From Pirellulaceae bacterium (GTDB lineage: Bacteria > Planctomycetota > Planctomycetia > Pirellulales > Pirellulaceae), in the NCBI GenBank assembly GCA_013002105.1, contig JABDKS010000012.1:1-9254 (forward strand): a DNA stretch of 9,254 bases, given 5' to 3'. Under the pieces are notes generated by a model. That model did no database searches and was not told the DNA's origin. It saw only the letters and a program-made list of their open reading frames with translations. The first letter of the stretch is position 1; the number at the start of each line of letters is the position of its first letter. Below, piece after piece: positions 5,531-9,254 of the stretch. Made by a program: the position numbers and the translations under genes.

Positions 5531-7015
5531 GTGAAGGTTCACCTGTACACCATCGTTGCAGTCGCGACGTTGCTTTGCGCGATCGCGCCCTGCATCGCTC
5601 AAACGCCGGCGCTGGGTGACCTCGATCGGCTCCAATTGCAACTGGACGAACAAGCAAACACGATTCGCGAACTGACCGACCGTTTGAACTCCCAGGACGA
5701 ACGATTTGGTCGCGCTCCGGCGACAGACAGCAAGTCATGCACTCCGGACAGCGTCTTACGATTGCCGCTCGTTTGCCAAGAACCGATCGACGCAGGCTGC
5801 GATGATTCCGGTAGCGATGCACGCGTGCGCAAGCTGGATTACTACGCTGATTACAACAAGGGTTTCGCGATTCGCCCATTCGATCCCAGCAAAAATCCTT
5901 TCTCGTTGAAGACAAATTTTTGGGTTCAGTTCCGACATCACGCATTTGCTCGTGAAGATGAATCGTGGACCGACAACGCGGGCGTAACACGACCGGTGCG
6001 CAGTCGTAACGCATTTGACCTCGAACGTGCTCGACTGGTGTTTTCGGGATTTGCGATTGATCCACGCCTGACGTATTTCTTGCAACTCGATGGTGACACG
6101 GACGGCTCGCACGCCGTCGACTTTTTTGACTTCTGGTGGGGCTGGAAATTCTCCGACCGATTCCGCGTTCAGGTCGGTAGACGAAAAGTCACGGGGAGCC
6201 GCCAGTGGCTGCTGACTGCCCGGCGAACGCGTTTTACCGAGCGTCCGATGGCAAACGATTTTTTCCGACCCGATCGGACGGTCGGCATCTTCGGTTTCGG
6301 ATCGTTCGGCGACACTGGCAAATACCAGCTGACATTTGGCAATACCCATCGAACCAATACGCCTGAGTCTCGATCGGACAATCGACTCATGTTTGCGGCC
6401 ACCAGCTTTTTTGATCCGCTGGGCGCCTACGGAAATTCGATTGTGGACGAAGAGGTCACCGATCAAACCCGCGTGCGGCTAGGGCACTCGGTTGTTTACT
6501 CTCAGCAGCGCGGCCGTCGATTGGGCGTTCCCTTTGACGAGGCCAACTTTGTGCGGCTGTCTGACGGAACACGTTTGACACAAATTGGTGCCTTATCGCC
6601 CGGCGTGACGGTGTCAGAATTCGACCTTTACTCCTACGGTGTCGACGCCGCCATCAAGTGGAACGGGTGGAGCATGAATGCCGAATATTTCGCCAGGTGG
6701 ATCGAACAAATCGAAGGCGACGGACCGGTGCCAACGACCGATCTGTTTCAGCATGGACACTACGTCGAAGGCGGATACTTTTTGGTGCCAAAGCGATTCG
6801 ATGTCAACGGTCGGTACTCACAAGTCGGCGGCGAGTTTGGCACCCGTTCGGAATACGCCATCGGGTGCAATTGGTATCCGCTGGCCAAGCAAGCGATCAA
6901 ATTGTCGTTCGACGTGACAACGCTTGACGGAAGCCCGTTGCAGAACACAGCCAGCAACATCCTCGCCGGCGACGATGGCACGCTGTATCGATCACAATTC
7001 CAAGCTGAGTTCTAG
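5531..7015 (+). CDS. OprO/OprP-type outer membrane porin with N-terminal coiled coil
   Basis: A 494-residue outer membrane beta-barrel of the phosphate-selective porin O/P family. Residues 1-23 are a signal peptide (MKVHLYTIVAVATLLCAIAP, then CIA). Residues 28-57 form a predicted coiled coil (LDRLQLQLDEQANTIRELTD), as in trimeric porins of this family, followed by a linker with Cys70, Cys82 and Cys90. The barrel begins near 103-150 (NPFSLKTNFWVQFRHHAF, RNAFDLERARLVFSGF) with the family pattern FDFWWGWKF and RVQVGRRKV (about 199-220). The last residues, YRSQFQAEF, end in the terminal Phe expected for Bam-dependent insertion. The GTG start has a strong ribosome site. The family name suggests anion or phosphate uptake, but many planctomycete members lack proof of selectivity. 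It stands alone on the plus strand, divergent from the ferritin-like gene. Confidence 0.92.
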   Translation: MKVHLYTIVAVATLLCAIAPCIAQTPALGDLDRLQLQLDEQANTIRELTDRLNSQDERFGRAPATDSKSCTPDSVLRLPLVCQEPIDAGCDDSGSDARVRKLDYYADYNKGFAIRPFDPSKNPFSLKTNFWVQFRHHAFAREDESWTDNAGVTRPVRSRNAFDLERARLVFSGFAIDPRLTYFLQLDGDTDGSHAVDFFDFWWGWKFSDRFRVQVGRRKVTGSRQWLLTARRTRFTERPMANDFFRPDRTVGIFGFGSFGDTGKYQLTFGNTHRTNTPESRSDNRLMFAATSFFDPLGAYGNSIVDEEVTDQTRVRLGHSVVYSQQRGRRLGVPFDEANFVRLSDGTRLTQIGALSPGVTVSEFDLYSYGVDAAIKWNGWSMNAEYFARWIEQIEGDGPVPTTDLFQHGHYVEGGYFLVPKRFDVNGRYSQVGGEFGTRSEYAIGCNWYPLAKQAIKLSFDVTTLDGSPLQNTASNILAGDDGTLYRSQFQAEF

Positions 7016-7039
7016 GGCCAGTATCGGCGACCCATTCAA

Positions 7040-7075
7040 CAGATCTGCGGCGGCCAACAGCTCTGCGGCGGCATT
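7040..7075 (+). repeat. 18-bp imperfect tandem duplication
   Basis: CAGATCTGCGGCGGCCAA is followed directly by CAGCTCTGCGGCGGCATT. Fifteen of eighteen positions agree. It begins 25 bases past the porin stop. Confidence 0.7.
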
Positions 7076-7080
7076 GCAGG

Positions 7081-7098
7081 CAACACGGCGACGCGTTG
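7081..7098 (+). terminator. Weak hairpin downstream of the porin
   Basis: CAACACG and CGCGTTG form a 7-position stem with one A-C mismatch around GCGA, followed by the T-rich TTCATTGTTT. It lies 66 bases past the porin stop. The mismatch and broken T-run make this a tentative call. Confidence 0.25.
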
Positions 7099-7425
7099 TT
7101 CATTGTTTGGCCGTGGCCTGCAAATCAGAACTCCAACGCCCCACAGTTCGACTTACAGCGTCGATCTGTCAAACAGCCCGTGCAAAGCATTCGCTATGGG
7201 GTGTTGACCCGTCGATAATATGGTCATCCTTTGCGTTCTTGGTGCGGGATCGTCCGTTCTGGCGTCCCAGCGTCCAATTCTTGCTACAAGCACTGCAGTT
7301 CCCAGAAGTCCGCCCGTCGGCAGCCCTACAACTAGAGTTCCGGCACAGCGATTGCTCAGTTGTTTGCAAACACAAACAACCGTAGCCGCCCAGTCCCTGG
7401 CGGCACCCTTCATCTGGAACCCACC

Positions 7426-7764
7426 ATGCTCGAGACAATCGTCGATCAATACGAAAACCTTCGCGATGAAGTTAGCCAGCGTGCGGAACTGGGGGAACCA
7501 AACGAGCGTAACGCGGGAATCAGTACCTACGAGTCAACCGTTGCTTTCGCCGCTGCGATGGGTGCCACCATCATCGCACGCGAGGTGCTGGAAGCGACAT
7601 GGCGCAAAACGCTCGACCGCGACCCACCCAAAAATCCGACTTCCAGCGACGTTCCCTGGAAGGAAGCCGTCATCTGGGGAGTCACCTCCGGAGCCCTGGT
7701 CGGACTGACTCGAATCGCAGCACGCAGGCTCAGTACCGGTGCTGTTCGCAGTTTACGATCATAA
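7426..7764 (+). CDS. DUF4235 family membrane protein
   Basis: A small protein of 112 residues from the ATG at 7426 (weak GGA seven bases upstream; an in-frame TTG at 7360 would add 22 unlikely residues). Residues 36-58 (ESTVAFAAAMGATIIAREVL) and 79-99 (WKEAVIWGVTSGALVGLTRI) are hydrophobic, giving two probable membrane segments. Between them lies the typical family core ATWRKTLDRDPPKNPTSSDVPW. The pattern 'ARxxLxxxWRxxxxxxPPxxPxxxDVPWxEAxxWxxxSGAxVGLxRxxARR' is what I know from DUF4235, a family of unknown function. The N-terminal 30 residues are polar and probably cytoplasmic. The hydrolase gene starts immediately after its TAA (7762-7764), suggesting translational coupling. Confidence 0.85.
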   Translation: MLETIVDQYENLRDEVSQRAELGEPNERNAGISTYESTVAFAAAMGATIIAREVLEATWRKTLDRDPPKNPTSSDVPWKEAVIWGVTSGALVGLTRIAARRLSTGAVRSLRS

Positions 7765-8796
7765 TTGGTGTCCAATTCGTCCAACCATCACCGATTCGCG
7801 ATCGAAAATTTCGAGTGGCTCGATCGATTCGTTCCCAACCGCTGGTGGCCGGGAGGTTGGCTTCAAACGATATCCATCAAGGCGATTCGCCCAACGATCT
7901 CTGTCGATAGCTGGGACGGCGCCGTTGAATTTCAGGTTGCCGGAGATCAAACACCACCGGATCAACTTTGCGGTTATTACCTGCCGACCAAATGCAATTC
8001 GAAACGTGCGACCGTCGTCATCATGCACGGCATGGGTGGGGATGCAAAAAGCGGCTACATGTGCAGCATGGCGGCGAGTTTGTTGGATGCCGGTTACAGT
8101 GTCATCCTTTGGAACAATCGCGGTGCGGGTGATTCAGCGGGTCAGTGCTCAGGACTTCATCATCCCGGTTACACCGACGACATCCGACGACTGGTCGATC
8201 ATTTGCGCGAGCGTCACCCGCAATGGACACAAAATGGTCTCGCCGCGATCGCGTTTTCGTTGGGCGCAAATGTGTTGCTGAAATACTTGGCACAATCGGG
8301 TGAAGACTCCGGTTTTGCAGCCGCCGTAAGCGTTTCGGCACCGTTGGACATGGAGATTACCTCCAAAAATCTGCGATGTGGTTTCAACAAATTATTCGAC
8401 AGGTATCTGTTGCGCCAACAACGCAAAGAAGTTCTCCGGGACTGCGCGGACATCACAGACGAACAGCGCGACGCAATTGAGAACGCGGGCAGTGTGTGGG
8501 AACTGGACGACAAGTTCACCGCACCGCATCTGGGCTACGACGGAGCAAAGGATTTCTATCAAGCGAATTCAGCGATTTATGTTTTGGATCAGATACGCAC
8601 GCCGACACTACTGTTGCACGCTGCGGATGATCCCGTTGTCGATGTGGATGTCTTTACAAGCCGAGACTGGCTACCTGACGGCCCGCTTTTTCCCGGCCTT
8701 GCCGAATCCGGCGGTCACACTGGATTTCTTGATCGCGACGGCAAACGCTGGCACGAGCGTGCATCGGTGCGATTTCTCGACTCGATGCTTGGTTGA
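7765..8796 (+). CDS. YheT-type alpha/beta-fold hydrolase (COG0429)
   Basis: A 343-residue serine hydrolase of the YheT/ABHD1-3-like group, probably an esterase or lipase-like enzyme with unknown substrate. The oxyanion-region HGMGG is at 88-92 (VVIMHGMGGDAKSGYM), WNNRGAGDS follows at 116-124, and the nucleophile elbow AFSLGAN (163-169) carries Ser165. Asp288 or Asp289 (HAADDP) and His318 (ESGGHTGF) complete the triad. The segment APHLGYDGAKDFYQANS (253-269) matches the conserved YheT stretch. The elbow reads A-F-S-L-G instead of the usual G-x-S-x-G. No signal peptide is seen, so it is likely cytoplasmic. TTG at 7765 directly follows the preceding stop, and GTG at 7768 is an equally possible start; neither has a clear ribosome site, which fits coupling to the DUF4235 gene. 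The stop is TGA at 8794-8796. Confidence 0.93.
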   Translation: MVSNSSNHHRFAIENFEWLDRFVPNRWWPGGWLQTISIKAIRPTISVDSWDGAVEFQVAGDQTPPDQLCGYYLPTKCNSKRATVVIMHGMGGDAKSGYMCSMAASLLDAGYSVILWNNRGAGDSAGQCSGLHHPGYTDDIRRLVDHLRERHPQWTQNGLAAIAFSLGANVLLKYLAQSGEDSGFAAAVSVSAPLDMEITSKNLRCGFNKLFDRYLLRQQRKEVLRDCADITDEQRDAIENAGSVWELDDKFTAPHLGYDGAKDFYQANSAIYVLDQIRTPTLLLHAADDPVVDVDVFTSRDWLPDGPLFPGLAESGGHTGFLDRDGKRWHERASVRFLDSMLG

Positions 8797-9254
8797 ACAA
8801 AGGGTTCTGGCCAACCATCACCCTCGCCAACCAATCACTTGGTAAACGATAGCGTGCGGCGTCGCCCGCAAGCGACGACCGATGCAGCGGTGAGTCCTTT
8901 ACATGTAAACAAGAGATGCCGGCTTACTTCCCGCCACCGCGACCATTTACCAAATTAGCTATCGATGCCAATCGTTCACGCAGGAGTGCTGACCGGAACG
9001 ATTTAACTCCTCGCAGTCGTGTTCTCGGCTGATTCCACAGGCGACGTGTTGGACTCAGCGGACATCGATCGAACTAGAGTGCAACTTCGACCTCCGTTTC
9101 AATCACACCGGGCGGTTGCAGCAAAATCCGGCAGGTCGGCAAAAACACTCGCGTTTACGACCTCGGCAACTGATATCCTCAGGGGTGCCTTGTTCGTGGC
9201 CGCTGCCGAGAGAAGTCTTGACGCACGATGATCGTCAACGATGGAATCAATCGC
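8797..9254. other. 458-bp terminal region without a convincing gene
   Basis: After the hydrolase I see a 6-bp hairpin CGTCGC/GCGACG (8860-8877) that could act in termination, and a 12-bp perfect palindrome (8898-8909). A plus-strand frame at 9019-9231 (GTG start, no ribosome site) and a minus-strand frame open to the right edge and ending in a stop near 9105 overlap each other. Neither shows a recognisable domain, so neither is called. A gene crossing the right edge on the minus strand cannot be excluded. Confidence 0.5.
8860..8877 (+). terminator. Possible terminator hairpin after the hydrolase
   Basis: CGTCGC (8860-8865) pairs with GCGACG (8872-8877) around CCGCAA, 63 bases past the hydrolase stop. 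It has no T-run, so intrinsic termination is doubtful. Confidence 0.3.

Larger units (their letters stand above)
7016..7425. other. 410-bp intergenic region
   Basis: No convincing gene. It contains an 18-bp imperfect tandem duplication (7040-7075) and a weak hairpin near 7081-7098 that could end porin transcription. It also has a TTGACC...GATAATATG sequence (7204-7222) whose boxes are too close together for a normal promoter. Long open frames over it (6924-7385, 7220-7708) are shadows extending from neighbouring genes. Confidence 0.6.

Noticed and set aside
5451..6466. Antisense open frames of 204 and 236 codons opposite the porin
   Set aside because: The sense frame encodes a clear signal peptide and porin domain. 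The antisense frames are rich in Arg/Ser/Cys and typical of shadows in a high-GC gene.
7204..7222. TTGACC followed by GATAATATG as a promoter
   Set aside because: The two boxes are only a few bases apart, so they cannot act as a normal -35/-10 pair. No partner box lies at 16-18 bases for either.
6924..7708. Plus-strand open frames of 153 and 162 codons between and over the porin and DUF4235 genes
   Set aside because: They run in other frames through the ends of well-supported genes and have no recognisable motif or ribosome site.
9019..9231. 70-codon plus-strand frame near the right edge
   Set aside because: It has a GTG start without a ribosome site and no recognisable content, and it is overlapped by an equally open minus-strand frame running off the window.

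Overview
The window looks like chromosomal DNA of a planctomycete, most like the Rhodopirellula/Pirellulaceae group. The reasons are indirect: a secreted formylglycine sulfatase, an OprP-type porin with an N-terminal coiled coil, small lineage-type hypothetical proteins, frequent GTG/TTG starts, loosely packed genes with long spacers, and short palindromic repeats between genes. No rRNA, tRNA, CRISPR array, insertion sequence or phage gene is visible. The assignment is inference from gene content, not a database match.

Layout, left to right. On the minus strand: a secreted S1-type sulfatase (44-1657), a spacer with four palindromic repeats in two opposed pairs (1721-1941), a CPBP-family membrane protease (1931-2860), and a small Gly/Arg-rich protein with a possible winged-helix C-terminus (3083-3562). 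A 611-bp stretch without a convincing gene follows. It holds a 13-bp hairpin, a short repeat cluster and a candidate promoter. Next is a small plus-strand protein that resembles the PC4 fold (4174-4494). It converges through a strong shared hairpin on a minus-strand ferritin-like protein (4558-5013). A 517-bp spacer separates that gene from a divergent OprO/OprP-type porin (5531-7015). A 410-bp spacer then leads to a probable two-gene unit on the plus strand: a DUF4235 membrane protein (7426-7764) abutting a YheT-type alpha/beta hydrolase (7765-8796). The last 458 bp hold only small palindromes and no convincing gene.

The genes do not form one obvious pathway. The sulfatase and porin fit the polysaccharide-scavenging, nutrient-limited marine life typical of the group. 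The ferritin-like protein suggests iron or redox handling. The DUF4235/hydrolase pair is the clearest operon-like unit. I did not find a complete new multi-gene system. The most unusual material is the set of interspersed palindromes, one of which encodes the end of the CPBP protease, the Gly/Arg-rich protein, and the PC4-like small protein.
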